Source of the DNA: Isoperla grammatica
Taxonomy: Eukaryota > Arthropoda > Insecta > Plecoptera > Perlodidae
Direction: 5' to 3'
Length of the DNA stretch: 64,000 nucleotides
Assembly: GCA_945910005.1 (NCBI GenBank)
Contig: OX246743.1
Location: 38,619,461-38,683,460, forward strand
The translations under genes and the position numbers were made by a program. The stretch's first letter is position 1; each line of letters starts with the position of its first letter. Shown in pieces: positions 46,828 through 58,786 of this stretch. The notes under the pieces were generated by a model. The model made no database searches, was not told the DNA's origin, and saw only the letters and a program-made list of their open reading frames with translations.

Positions 46828-48248
46828 TCATTTATTTGCTCCACACTTATGTTAGACGTGTGCATCTAGAGCCCTCTTTACGGTAAAGGGAAAGTTGCAC
46901 GTCGGACAACGATGATCTTTCCCACATTCGTACTTGACGTGAGTGTCCAGAGAATTTTTCCATGCAAATTGTTTGTGGCACGTCGTTCAGCGAAAACCTT
47001 TCCCGCAATCGTTTTTGACGTGAGTATCTAGAGAAGTTTTCCACACAAATTGCTTATTGCAGGTCGTACAGCGAAGATCTTTTCCACACTCGTGATTTAT
47101 GTGAGTAGTTAGATTCTTTTTATCGGTAAAACGTTTGTTACAAGTCGGACACTGAAGATCTTTACCACACTCGTGATTTACGTGAGTAGTAAGATTCTTT
47201 TTTAGGGTAAAATGTTTGTTACAAGTCGGACACTGAAGATCTTTACCACATTCATGTTTGACGTGAGTGTCCAAAGCTTTTTTCCATGTAAAATGTTTGT
47301 TGCAAGTCGGACACTGAAGATCTTTGCCACATGCATGTTTGACGTGAGTGTCCAAAGAACTTTTCAATGTAAATTGTTTGTTGCAAATCGGACACTGAAG
47401 AGCTTTACCACATTCATATTTAACGTGAGTGTCCAAAGACCTTTTCGTTGTAAATTGTTTGTTGCAAGTCTTACAGCATAGATCTTTGCCACATTCATGT
47501 TTGACATGAGTGTCCAAAGAACTGCTCCATGTAAACTGTTTGTTGCAAGTCGGACACTGAAGATCTTTACCACATTCATGTTTGACTTGAATGTCTAAAG
47601 AACATTTCGCTCCAAATTTTTTGTTGCAAGTCGTACAGCGTAGATCTTTGCCACATTCATATTTGACATGGGTGTCCAGATGAGTCCTCCTGGTAAAACG
47701 TTTATTGCAACTCGGACAGCAAAGTTCTTTTCCACATTCGTGTTTTATGTGAAATTCTAGTTTTTTTTTAAGGCCATAACGTGTATTACACCTTGGACAT
47801 TGATATGCTTTGCGACATTCGTCTTTCATATGTGTGTCTAGTGCATTTTGCCCCTCAAATACTTTGTTGCACGTTGAACAGGTAAGATCTTTTCCACACT
47901 CGTCTTTGATGTGTGCATCTAAATGCTGAATGCAAACAAAACTTTTGTTACACTTTGGACAGTGATAACCTTTTCCACATTCGCGTTAATTATAACAGTC
48001 TTCAGCAACGTTTGGGGTTGAATTCATTTCTTGTTTCTTCAGCTGAGAACGTTTGACAAAATCTTGTTTATGTACTGTGGCCGAACTACCGGAAGGACGA
48101 GCCAAGGCTGTGTTGTTGCTCACGGCCTCATATCTGCTTTCAACCGGTACCGAAGTACCAGACGGACGAGCCAAGGTTGTGTTGTTGCTCGTGGCCTCAT
48201 ATCTGCTTTCAACCGATACTATAACAGGGCACCACGACTCAGAAGGAC
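46828..48248 (-). pseudogene. Exon 18: mosaic long exon with two stops
   Basis: Seen: acceptor TATGTGTTGCAG (AG at 48249-48250), PSESWCPVIVSVE, then only two repeat units. The frame stops at 47986-47988 in the linker (AEDCYN then TAA; AAA in intact copies), before any finger, and again at 46987 (TGA for a ligand Cys, as in exon 14). Between them fourteen finger positions can be read; finger 5 has Gln for the ligand His (LDIQVKHEC). Fingers 3 to mid-8 match exon 11, and from the KHAC of finger 8 onward match exon 12. It is therefore a recombinant copy that has lost function as a full exon; 46987-47985 is still one open frame of twelve fingers. Confidence 0.85.
48073..48210 (-). repeat. 69-bp coding minisatellite in exon 18, 2 copies
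   Basis: The smallest array in a long exon: ESRYEATSNNTTLARPSGT and ESRYEAVSNNTALARPSGS units, in frame with the exon start. Confidence 0.9.
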
Positions 48249-49305
48249 CTGCAACACATATCATATTCATATCATATTGCCTTAGTGTGTGCTTAACACT
48301 GTGGCACAAATAAGATACCAGACCGTATGGATAAACCTGACATGCAGTAAAACACATTGCAGTGGTGTACAACAAACAATCACACAACATTTGCATGTAA
48401 TATAGAAATGTTTAGGATGGAACCCTTTTCTTTAAGATCGTAACCGATTATTATATTTATGGATACGATAGCTACATGCACTTCAAAACCTCAATACTTG
48501 CATGCAAGCAGGTAATCTTTAAATGCTTTAACTTCCAGTGTTAGAGAGTGTTAAAGTTTAGTGGAATACGGCATTTTAAATACGAATATCATACATAGGA
48601 ATTATAAAGACAGAACATAGAACACATGAAAGAGAATTGTAGAAAATTCGGAAAGAACACAAAAATGCAATATAATATATCTCTCAGGACTTATTATAAA
48701 CTAGATGCCTGTTTATTGCTTAATGTACAATGATCCAAAAACATACATGGAACATAAGACAGTAGTACAGTGTTATGAAATTCTACACACACAGCATTAA
48801 GAAGTTAGTTATGATTATAACTATCAGTACTGACGTGAAACAAAACTGTTCGTGACATTCATTTGCCTTCTTCTCTTTGGAAAAGTGTAAACTAGGCTCA
48901 ATATGAGTTCATAATAACAATACACTAGCAATATGGTTATATATCGGAGTGATAAAACCAATTTGTACATGTTACTTAAGTACACTGATAATAACAACAG
49001 TACTAATTATACTATAAGACCACCTTTGTTAACATTATTGGTATACTTATTCCAGCCACAAATTAAGCCCCGTTTTCAAACTTTCGGTGTGGGTTAGTAT
49101 TCTTTCCTTTTCAAAAAAAGGGGCTTGAATTGAATTAATCATTTTAGGTTCAGTAAACAAACTTTGATACCTATACCAATTGATGCAAAAATGCCATCAA
49201 AAATGTCTCTCATTGTAAATCTATGGACACACGTGGACGGATTGCAGTTTTTTCACACACAAAACACAGTTTCTCTGCAAAACACTTGTTCACACGTTTG
49301 GTGAA
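48249..49305. other. S-spacer, exon 18 to exon 19
   Basis: Standard length. A duplicated ATATCAT motif next to the exon (48259-48278) lengthens the acceptor region by a few bases. One-mismatch palindrome near 48495. No gene seen. Confidence 0.6.
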
Positions 49306-49928
49306 TCATTTTCTTACACAACATATTTTCATTTTGATGTGCCGGTTTAATGCACTTTTAAAGGAAAATTGTCTGTTGCATCTCGGGCACTGAAGAGCAC
49401 CACACTTGTATTTAATGTGAGTCTCTGACACATATTTTAATGTAAATCGTTTGTTGCACCTCGGACAGCTCAGATCTCTTCCGCATTCGTGTTTAATGTG
49501 AGTCTGTAACGCATTTTTAAAATTAAATCGTTTGTTGCACCTCAGACAGCTCAGATCTCTTCCGCATTCGTGTTTGATGTGAAAAGCTAGATACTTCTTT
49601 TGGTTAAAACATTTGTTGCACTTTGGGCAGGTGAGATTCTTCCCACACTCGTCTTTGATGTGTGCATCTAAATGCTGAATGCAGACAAAACTTTTGTTAC
49701 ACCTTGAACAACGATAATGTTTTCCACACTTGCGTTTATAATTAAAGTCTTCCGCAACGTTTTGGGTAGGATTCATTTCTCGTGTCTTCAGCTGAGATCG
49801 TTTGGCAAAGTCTTGTCCACTTTCTGTGGCTGAAGTACCAGACGGACGGGCCCAAGTTGTTTTGTTGTTTGCGGCAACATATCCGCTTTCAACCCCTTCT
49901 ATACCAGGGCACCACGACTCAGACAGAT
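49306..49928 (-). CDS. Exon 19: five-finger short exon with a damaged finger 4
   Basis: Seen: follows TATGTATTACAG (AG at 49929-49930), LSESWCPGIEGVESGYVAA, with TTWARP in the linker. Five fingers as in exon 13. In finger 4 the core Leu is Ser (TLKYVSETHIKYKC), which should weaken the fold although all ligands remain. Ends HIKMKICCVRK and TGA. It is close to exon 13 and its spacers. Confidence 0.83.
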
Positions 49929-52129
49929 CTGTAATACATAAAACGTTGCCTTACTATATAAAAATGTCTATATAATAGAAAACATAAGATCATATTTGAT
50001 TGTTATGACTATGGATGGATAGAATAGTTATATGCCCAAACCTCAATACTTCCATGCAAATAGGTAAACATGAAACGCATTGACTTGCAGTGTTTGACAG
50101 TGAGAAGTTTTATGAATTTTATGAACATATATCATAGATATGACATAATGACAGAAAAAAAATGTATACACCAGAGAATTTCTATGACATTCAGAAAGAA
50201 CACAGTGAAAATGGGTGTTACATATCAAATTATGCTACAACCCTATAGAAAACCTTCACGATAAAAGCACTTGCCTATACGCTTTGTTTTCGATGCCATT
50301 CTCAGAATTCGGTTAATCTAGAATTTATTTCAATGAAATCGTCCTTAGCTAAGAAGGTTTCTCGTCAAGCTGAAAGCTGAATGAATCTTTTCTCACAAAT
50401 CCAACATAAATGTTTGCGTAATAAACACATGCATATAAATACAGACATATGGATGAAACCTAACGCATACGACTTTAACAGTGCTTACGTTCAATTCTCA
50501 AATTATTAGTAAACCCACGGTATAACATCATGGATGATGGGTCACACATTACGTAATTCGAGGTAAGTTATCAGCACTAAGATAAAATGCTTCGAATCAT
50601 AAGAGCAAAGTTTTTTTTTAACCTGACAAAGTCACACATTGATCACTTCTAGATTATAAGGAAGATGAAATATGTAACACTCGTTTCAGCGCTTACATTG
50701 AAGCCGAATCTTTTATAATTGTGTTAAATTGTTCAAATTTCACAATAACATGTTTGTCAATCATGTATGATACTACCTAAACAAAGAATGGCAAGCAGGA
50801 AAAATACAAGAAATTAATACGTAAATTAACAATATAAGTATACGTACATACCGTCTACGTCAGATTTAAAATAGGAACTTCAGCATAAACGACGTGATAA
50901 ACTCACGCATATTGTACAGTGGTCCAAACTATAAATGAAACCAACATATTTTCTTATCAGTATTGACTTGAAACTAAGTACTCATGAAAATCAATGAAAC
51001 ATAAGTATATATTACAAAGTCATACACTCACTACACTAGTGTTTTTCTTATTTACTAGAGTTGAGACGATACCACGTAAAACTTCTTTAACACTATAATT
51101 ATAAGTATAACATTAAGATTTTTATACTAACATAATTTATGTAACTAGAGCTTGGTTATTCACAATCATGAATTCCCTGGCAAACACCGATGGTATTTCT
51201 TACCATTGTCTTTTACCTGTCTATATTGATCAGTACTTAATTATTTCTAACCCCTTAAAGTACCATTACAAATAACTTCCAAACAAAAGTTACCGGTAGG
51301 CAAAGATTTGACACATCTTTTAGGATATACATTAACCTAGATCACTACTTAATAGTTCAAAATCACATATGTAGCTAACACAGTTGTAAATCCCTACACA
51401 CTCAGCACTAATAAGTTTAATTACACTTTTAACTCTAAGTACTGACGTGCCACATGAACGGTTTGTGAGATTCACTTAGTACACATGGAAACTTATCTAC
51501 GTACACATCACTAAGAAGTTTGATTATGATTTAACTCTAAGTGTTGACATGAAACATAAAATATTCGAGGATTTACTTGACACACATGGAACGTTACAGA
51601 GTAGTACAAGGTTATAAACTTTTATGTACACAATACTTTGTTGAACTGACAACAAGACGACTTAATTTGGGTGCGTGAAAACTAAACGATGTGTGAAAAC
51701 TATTTGTTATAATTGTACATATCAGGGACGGTATTTCAACTTGACTTTCTAATTAAATTAAGAATTCAACTGTAGGCCTATTATGATATTAGACAAGCTT
51801 ATCTAACACTATTGAGATATTTACACTCAAATTGAGACCAGGCTTCACATTTTCGGTGTGGTATAGCATTATTGAGATCACTATTAAAAAAAACAGTACA
51901 TTTTTGCTGTTTTATATTTAGCGGTAGTCTATCCGTTCAATAACTTGAGACTGACTTGAATAACTAAATCAATGTAGGTTCAGTAAAAAATTTTGATTTA
52001 CTACTCAGACAAAAAAAATAATCTCTCGCACAATAAATCTAAGGAAACAACACGAGAAATTGTTTCCCATACACAAATAACAAATTACAACTTATCAACA
52101 TAAAGCTCATGTTGCACTCGATTAGAAAA
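49929..52129. other. L-spacer, exon 19 to exon 20
   Basis: Standard 2.2-kb copy; TGACGTGCCACATGAACGG module near 51444 and TGACATGAAACAT near 51545. From about 50665 rightward it is the closest relative of 29466-30925. No gene seen. Confidence 0.6.
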
Positions 52130-54240
52130 TCATTTATTTACTCCACACTTAAGTTTGACGTGTGCATCTAGAGCCCTCTTTACGGTAAAGCGAACGTTGC
52201 ACGTTGGACAGCGAAGATCTTTCCCACATTCGTACTTGACGTGAGTGTCCAGAGAATTTTTACATGCAAATTCTTGGTGGCACGTCGAACAGCGAAAACC
52301 TTTTCCGCACTTGTTTTTGACGTGAGTATCTAGAGAAGTTTTATGCATGAATTGCTTTTTGCAGGTCGTACAGCGAAGATCTTTTCCACACTCGTAATTT
52401 ACATGAGTAGTTAGATGCTTTTTTAGGGTAAAACGTTTGTTACAAGTCAGACACTGAAGATCTTTACCACACTCGTGATTTATGTGAGTAGATAGACTCT
52501 TTTTTAGGGTAAAACGTTTGTTACAAGTCGGACATTGATGATCTTTACCACATTCATGTTTGACGTGAGTGTCCAAAGCATTTTTCCATGTAAATTGTTT
52601 GTTGCAAGTCGGACACTGAAGAGCTTTACCACATTCGTGTTTAACGTGAGTGTCCAAAGAACTTTTCGTTGTTAATTGTTTGTTGCAAGTCTTACAGCGT
52701 AGATCTTTGCCACATTCATGCTTGACGTGAGTGTCCAAAGAACATTTCCATGTAAATTGTTTGTTGCAAGCCGGACACTGAAGATCTTTACCACAATCAT
52801 GTTTGACGTGAGTGTCCAAAGAACATTTCGCTCTAAATTGTTTGTTGCAAGTCGGACAGCGTAGATCTTTGCAACATTCATATTTGACGTGAGTGTCCAA
52901 AGAACTTTTCCATGTAAATTGTTTGTTGCAAGTCTTACAGCGTAGATCTTTGCCACATTCATATTTGACATGGGTGTCCAGAAGAGCCCTCGTGGTAAAA
53001 CGTTTATTGCAACTCGGACAGCAAAGTTCTTTTCCACATTCGTGTTTTATGTGAAAAGCTAGTTTTTTTTTAAGGACATAACGTTTATTACACGTTGGAC
53101 ATTGATATGCTTTGCGACATTCATCTTTCATATGTGTGTCTAGTGCATTTTGCCCCTCAAATACTTTGTTGCACGTTGAACAGGTAAGATCTTTTCCACA
53201 CTCGTCTTTGATGTGTGCATCTAAATGCTGAATGCAAACAAAACTTTTGTTACACTTTGGACAGTGATAACCTTTTCCACATTTGCGTTTTTTATAAAAG
53301 TCTTCAGCAACGTTAGGGGCTGGATTCATTTTTCGTATCTTCAGCTGAGAACGTTTGACAAAATCTTGTTTATGTGCTGAGGCCGAACTACCGGAAGGAG
53401 GAGCCAAGGCTGTGTTGTTGCTCGCGGTCTCATATCTGCTTTCAACCGGTACCGAAGTACCAGACGGACGAGCCAAGGCTGTGTTTTTGCTCGTGGCCTC
53501 ATATCCGCTTTCAACCGATACCGAAGTACCAGACGGTCGAGCCAAGGCTGTGTTGTTGCTTGTGGCCTCATATCTGCTTTCAACCAGCACCGAGGTACCA
53601 GACGGACGAGCCAAGGCTGTGTTGTTGCTCGCCGCCTCATATCCGCTTTCAACCGATACCGAAGTACCAGACGGACGAGCCAAGGCTGTGTTGTTGCTCG
53701 CGGTCTCATATCTGCTTTCAACCAATACCGAAGTACCAGACGGACGAGCCAAGGCTGTGTTGTTGCTCGTGGCCTCATATCCGCTTTCAACCGATACCAT
53801 AGTACCAGACGGTCGAGCCAAGGCTGTGTTGTTGCTCGCCGCCTCATATCCGCTTTCAACCGATACCGAAGTACCAGACGGTCGAGCCAAGGCTGTGTTG
53901 TTGCTCGCGGTCTCATATCTGCTTTCAACCGGTACCGAAGTACCAGACGGACGAGCCAAGGCTGTGTTGTTGCTCGTGGCCTCATATCTGCTTTCAACCG
54001 GTACCGAAGTACCAGACGGATGAGCCAAGGCTGTGTTGTTGCTTGTGGCCTCATATCCGCTTTCAACCGATACCGAAGTACCAGACGGACGAGCCAAGGC
54101 TGTGTTGTTGCTCGTTGCCTCATATCCGCTTTCAACCGGTACCGAAGTACCAGACGGACGAGCCAAGGCTGTGTTGTCGCTTGCGGCCTCATATCTGCTT
54201 TCAACCGATACTATAACAGGGCACCACGACTCAGAAGGAC
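52130..54240 (-). CDS. Exon 20: long exon, 12 repeats and 14 fingers
   Basis: Seen: follows TGTGTTGCAG (AG at 54241-54242), PSESWCPVIVSVE. Twelve repeats, linker (SAHKQDFVKRSQLKIRKMNP) and fourteen fingers, the largest intact number in the window, ending KLKCGVNK and AATAAATGA. All ligands are present; finger 13 (CSTCHQEFACK) has an extra Cys. Finger 8 (LTTKSSL) lacks the aromatic core residue, having Leu. Its repeat block start and 5' flank are nearly identical to exon 4. Confidence 0.87.
53375..54202 (-). repeat. 69-bp coding minisatellite in exon 20, 12 copies
   Basis: Same copy number as exon 4 and the same first units (EAASDN then ESGYEATSNN). Units 5-6 and 8-9 repeat the ESRYETASNN plus ESGYEAASNN pair. 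One unit has TMVSV for TSVSV. Confidence 0.93.
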
Positions 54241-55296
54241 CTGCAACACATAACACGTTGCCTTACTGTGTGCATAACACTGTGGCACAAATACAATACC
54301 AGACCGTATGGATAAACCTTACATGCAGTACAACACATTGCAGTGGTGTACAACAAACAATCACACAACATTTGCATGAAATATAGAAATGTTTAGGATG
54401 GAAAACTTTTCTTTAGGATCGTAACTGATTATTATATTTATGGATACGAAAGCAACATGCACTACAAAACCTCAATACTTGAATGCAAGGAGGTAATCTT
54501 TTAATGCTTTAACTTCCAGTGTTAGAGAGTGGTTAGGTTTAGTGGAATACAGCATTTTAAATACGAATATCATACATAGGAATTATAATGACAGAACATA
54601 GAACACATGAAAGAGAATTGTAGAAAATTCGGAAAGAACACAAAAAATGCGATATAATATATCTCTCAGGACTAATTATAAACAAGATGGCTGTTTATTG
54701 CTTAATGTACAAAGATCCAAAAACATACATGGAACATAAGACAGTAGTACAGTGTTATGAAATTCTACACACACAGCATTAAGAAGTTAGTTATGATTAT
54801 AACTATCAGTACTGACGTGAAACAAAACTGTTCGTGGCATTCACTTGACTTCTTCTTTTTGGAAAAGTGTAAACTAGGCTCAATATAAGTTAGTTAGAAC
54901 AATACACTAGGTTGAAAATATTCAATATGGTTATATCGGGGTGGTAATACCAATTTGTTCATGCTACTAAAGTACACTGATAATAACAACCGTACTTATT
55001 ATACTATAAGACAAACTTTGTCAACATTAATGGTATACTTATTGGAACCACAAATTAAGCCCAGTTTTCAAAGTTTCAGTGTGGGTTGGTATTCTTTCTT
55101 TTTAAAAGCGTGGCTTGGATTGAAATAATCATTTTAGGTTCAGTAAACAAACTTCGATATCTCTACTAATCGATGCAATAATGTATTCAAAAAATGTATC
55201 TTACTGTAAATCTATGGACACACGCGGAGGGACTGCAGTTTTTTCACACACAAAAAACAGTTTCTCTGCGAAACACTTGTGCACACGTTTGGTGAA
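54241..55296. other. S-spacer, exon 20 to exon 21: composite
   Basis: From 54241 to about 54870 it is nearly identical to 7351-7980 (shared GAGAGTGGTTAGG and TTGAATGCAAGG variants). From about 54885 it switches to the exon 8 type (TATAAGTTAGTTAGAAC and GGTTGAAAATATTCAA). The switch marks a recombination point. Confidence 0.7.
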
Positions 55297-55416
55297 TTAT
55301 TTTCTTACGCAACAGATTTTCATTTTGACGTGCCGGTTTAATGCACTTTTAAAGGAAAATTGTCTGTTGCATCTCGAGCAGTGAAGGCCACCACACTTGT
55401 ATTTAATGTGAGTCTC
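55297..55416 (-). pseudogene. Stranded tail of exon 21
   Basis: In-frame continuation with the rest of finger 4 and the final H-x5-C finger, to TAA at 55297. Only a few bases differ from exon 8. Confidence 0.75.
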
Positions 55417-55919
55417 TTACACAAATTTTAATGTAAATCGTTTGTTGCACCTCGGACAGCTCAGATCTCTTCCGCATTCGTGTTTAATGTGAGTCTGTAA
55501 CGCATTTTTAAAATTAAATCGTTTGTTGCATCGCAAACAGCTCAGATCTCTTCCGCATTCGTGTTTGATGTGAAAAGCTAGATACTTCTTTTGGTTAAAA
55601 CATTTGTTGCACTTTGGGCAGGTGAGATTTTTCCCACACTCGTCTTTGATGTGTGCATCCAAATGCTGGATGCAGACAAAACTTTTGTTACAACTTGAAC
55701 AACGATAATGTTTTCCACACTCGCGTTTATTATTTAAGTCTTCCGCAAGGTTTTGGGTTGGATTCATTTCTCGTGTCTTCAGCTGAGATCGTTTGGCAGA
55801 GTCTTGTCTACTTTCTGTGGCTGAAATACCAGACGGACCGGCCAAGGTTGTTTTGTTGTATGCAGTAACATATCCGCTATCAATGCCTTCTATACCAGGG
55901 CACCACGACTCAGACGGAT
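55417..55919 (-). CDS. Exon 21: short exon cut by a stop in finger 4
   Basis: Seen: follows CATGTGTTACAG (AG at 55920-55921), PSESWCPGIEGIDSGYVTA. Three complete fingers, then finger 4 ends FTLKFV at TAA (55417-55419), where exon 8 has TTA (Leu). Otherwise nearly identical to exon 8, so the stop arose after the duplication that made the two copies. Confidence 0.8.
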
Positions 55920-56458
55920 CTGTAACACATGAAACGTTGCCTTGCTATATAAAAATGTCTATATAATAGAAAACATAAGATCATATTTGATTGTTATGAC
56001 TATGGATGGATTGGATAGTTATATGCCCAAACCTCCATACTTCCATGCAAGTAGGTAAATATGAAATGCATAAATTTGCAGTGTTCGACAGTGAGATGTT
56101 TTATGAATTTTATGAACATAAATATGACATAATGACAGAAAAAAATTTATACTCCAGAGAATTTGTATCACATTCAGAAAGAAAACAGTGAAAATATATC
56201 AAATTATGCTACAACCATATAGAAAAGCATTTCACGATAAAAGCACTTGCCTATCCGCTTTGTTTTCGTTGCCATTCTCAGAATTCGGTTAATCTACAAT
56301 TTACATAAATGAAATCGTCCTAAGCTAAGGATGGTTCTCCTCAAGTTGAAAGCAGAATGAATATCATCTCACAAATCCAACATTAATGTTTGCGTAATAA
56401 ACACATGCATGTAAATACAGACATATGGACTACATGAAACATATACGACTACATGACT
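55920..56458. other. L-spacer, exon 21 side
   Basis: Nearly identical to 19855-20400. The last 11 bases, ACTACATGACT, are the left target-site duplication of the LINE that follows. Confidence 0.75.
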
Positions 56459-58786
56459 GTTTGTTTGTTTGTTTGTTTGTTTTTTATTCTCCATCAAGAG
56501 TACATACATGTAATACAATCATATAATTACATAAGTATTTTTAATTACATTAATTTGTTACGTTAGTATAGAGAAACCCACATAAGCCGAAACTTGTGTG
56601 TGGGTATATATAATTTTAAAAATAAGTAATTGAAATTAGATCAAAATGGCAAGGGGGTGTGTTGAGACGTTAAAAGAGATACATACATATTAATACAAAG
56701 ATAATTGCAAACATACATATTATTCATTGAATAGAAGCATTTAGCTAGGTTACAATAGGCAATGTTATAATATAAATATTAAAATATACAATACTAATGG
56801 AAGACATACAGTAGAATACAACAAGCAAGGCATTATCGTTTATACATACGATAATATTTATAGAGAATATACAGAAACTAAACAAACTATATTGTATTTA
56901 ATACTTTTATACTTAGTAGTAGGCCTACACTGTCATATACTTGAAGTGCATACAGCCTACTAGAAAAACATACACAAAGCAGAAAATGAAGCATAAAACA
57001 AATGATATATAGTATTTCACTCTGGTAATACATTATTTTTTTATAGATTAAAATGAAAATTAATCAGATTATCGGCATAAAAAGGGTCTTTTTTCATTAT
57101 GTCTTTAAGCCATTTTTTAATTTTAGTTTTAAAAGAGATACCTTTACAAGATGATATTGTTATAGGTATTAAGTTGTACATTTTAGGTCCTAGATAAGTT
57201 GCATGTCTTTGTCCTAGTAGTGTGTTTCTTCTCGGTATGTATAGTCCAGTTTGATTCTGTTGTCTAGTCTTTTTCAACTGTGAGGGTGGCTGGAATTGGT
57301 TAAGGTGATTGTTTATAAAAATAAGCATAGTTTTTATATAGAGGCTTCTTATAGTCAGTACACCACAATTTTTAAGTAGTTCAGTTGTAGGATAGAGTTT
57401 GTGTTTATTAAATATAGTTTTTAATACGTGCTTTTGTAATATATGTAAAGGGTTTAGATGGGTGTTCAATACACCGCCCCAGCCGATTAAACCATATTCC
57501 AGGAGTGACTGATATAAGGCTGAGTATACCAATTTCAGGGAGTTTATATCTAATATATTTTTAAGGTTATAGAAAATATAGAGTAACGAGCGGGATTTTT
57601 TACACAACATATCTAAGTGAGCATTCCATTTTAGATTGTTGTCTATCATCAGACCTAGATATTTAACGGATGCAGTTTCTTTTATGAGAGGACAATCGCA
57701 GTTTGTATGGTTTTTGTTTGAGTTATTTATACTAGGACACTGTTCTCTATGTAGATGTATGTTTCCTTTTGGGGTTTTCATTCGGTTAGAGAAAGCAATG
57801 TAGTATGTTTTGTCTTTATTTAGGGTTAAAATATGTTGATTTAGCCACTTGTGAACTATATGAAGTGCTTTATTTGCAGCTTTGTAGGCTAAATCCCAAG
57901 AGTCTTCCGTAATTAGTATAACAGTATCGTCAGCATACGAAATGATTTTTCCGTTAATTTTTATACTACACAGATTGTTAATATAAATTAGGAAAAGAAT
58001 CGGACCCAGTACAGTACCTTGAGGGACACCAATTTTGACTTCCCTGAATTTACTGTGTACATTGTTAACTTTTACTTGTTGAGTTCTACCACTAAGAAAG
58101 CTTTGAAATAAGTTAAATGCTATACCTCGTATGCCTAATGTTTTCATCTTTTTTAAGAGTATTTTATGGTTTACTGTGTCGAAGGCTTTTGCTAGATCTA
58201 TAAAGATTGCTATTGTTTTTTTCGAATCATCAACTGATTTGTAAAGAGTATCTGTTAAACTGAAAATCGCATCTTCGGTACTTAATTTGGGCCGAAAACC
58301 AAACTGATTGGGCGAGAGTAATTTAAATTTATCTAGGTAGTCCATCAATCTACTTTTTAAGCATTTTTCTAATAATTTTGAAAAGGGAGTGGTGAGAGAT
58401 ATAGGGCGATAGTTTCCGGCATCAAGAGTGTTGCCTCCTTTATGAATGGGGATTATGACCGAGATTTTGAAATGATTCGGGAAAATACCTGTTGTTAAAG
58501 TCAAATTAAAAATAAAGCAAAGGGGGTTGACAATATATGGGGCAACGGTTTTTATAAGTCGGCAGTTTATACAATCGTGCCCAGGTGCAGAGTCACTTCT
58601 TAGGTTTTTTATAAGATTTACAATTTCATCTGGTGTTATAGGTTTGAGAAAAAGTGAATTCGGGCAGGCTGTTCTATCAGCACTTTTCTCTTTTTCTTGT
58701 GCGAACAATCCTTTTAATATTTTATCTGCCAGGTCTTGACCAATTTCAGTGAAATGCTCAACAAAAGAGTTTGCGATGTCTACACT
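56459..58786 (-). mobile_element. 5'-truncated non-LTR retrotransposon (LINE B)
   Basis: An 11-bp target-site duplication ACTACATGACT flanks it (56448-56458, 58787-58797), and the empty site is present once at about 20390 in the duplicated unit. The 3' end, on the left, is a GTTT run (AAAC on the coding strand) followed by about 560 bp of 3' UTR. The 5' end lies in coding sequence between endonuclease and RT. It is a different family from LINE A, to judge by tail and protein. Confidence 0.93.
57041..58786 (-). CDS. Reverse transcriptase fragment of LINE B
   Basis: One open frame of about 580 residues that enters at the truncation with DIANSFVEHFTEIGQDLADK, the usual linker before RT. RT blocks in order (numbered from 58708): NYRPISLTTPFSKLLE (about 99), NQFGFRPKLSTEDAI, FIDLAKAFDTVNHK (catalytic Asp, about 171), IGVPQGTVLGPILF (about 227), ISYADDTVILI (YADD, about 258) and SVKYLGLMIDNNLKW. 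No internal stop, so the insertion is young. No endonuclease, so not autonomous. Confidence 0.92.
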   Translation of the reverse strand, partial: SVDIANSFVEHFTEIGQDLADKILKGLFAQEKEKSADRTACPNSLFLKPITPDEIVNLIKNLRSDSAPGHDCINCRLIKTVAPYIVNPLCFIFNLTLTTGIFPNHFKISVIIPIHKGGNTLDAGNYRPISLTTPFSKLLEKCLKSRLMDYLDKFKLLSPNQFGFRPKLSTEDAIFSLTDTLYKSVDDSKKTIAIFIDLAKAFDTVNHKILLKKMKTLGIRGIAFNLFQSFLSGRTQQVKVNNVHSKFREVKIGVPQGTVLGPILFLIYINNLCSIKINGKIISYADDTVILITEDSWDLAYKAANKALHIVHKWLNQHILTLNKDKTYYIAFSNRMKTPKGNIHLHREQCPSINNSNKNHTNCDCPLIKETASVKYLGLMIDNNLKWNAHLDMLCKKSRSLLYIFYNLKNILDINSLKLVYSALYQSLLEYGLIGWGGVLNTHLNPLHILQKHVLKTIFNKHKLYPTTELLKNCGVLTIRSLYIKTMLIFINNHLNQFQPPSQLKKTRQQNQTGLYIPRRNTLLGQRHATYLGPKMYNLIPITISSCKGISFKTKIKKWLKDIMKKDPFYADNLINFHFNL

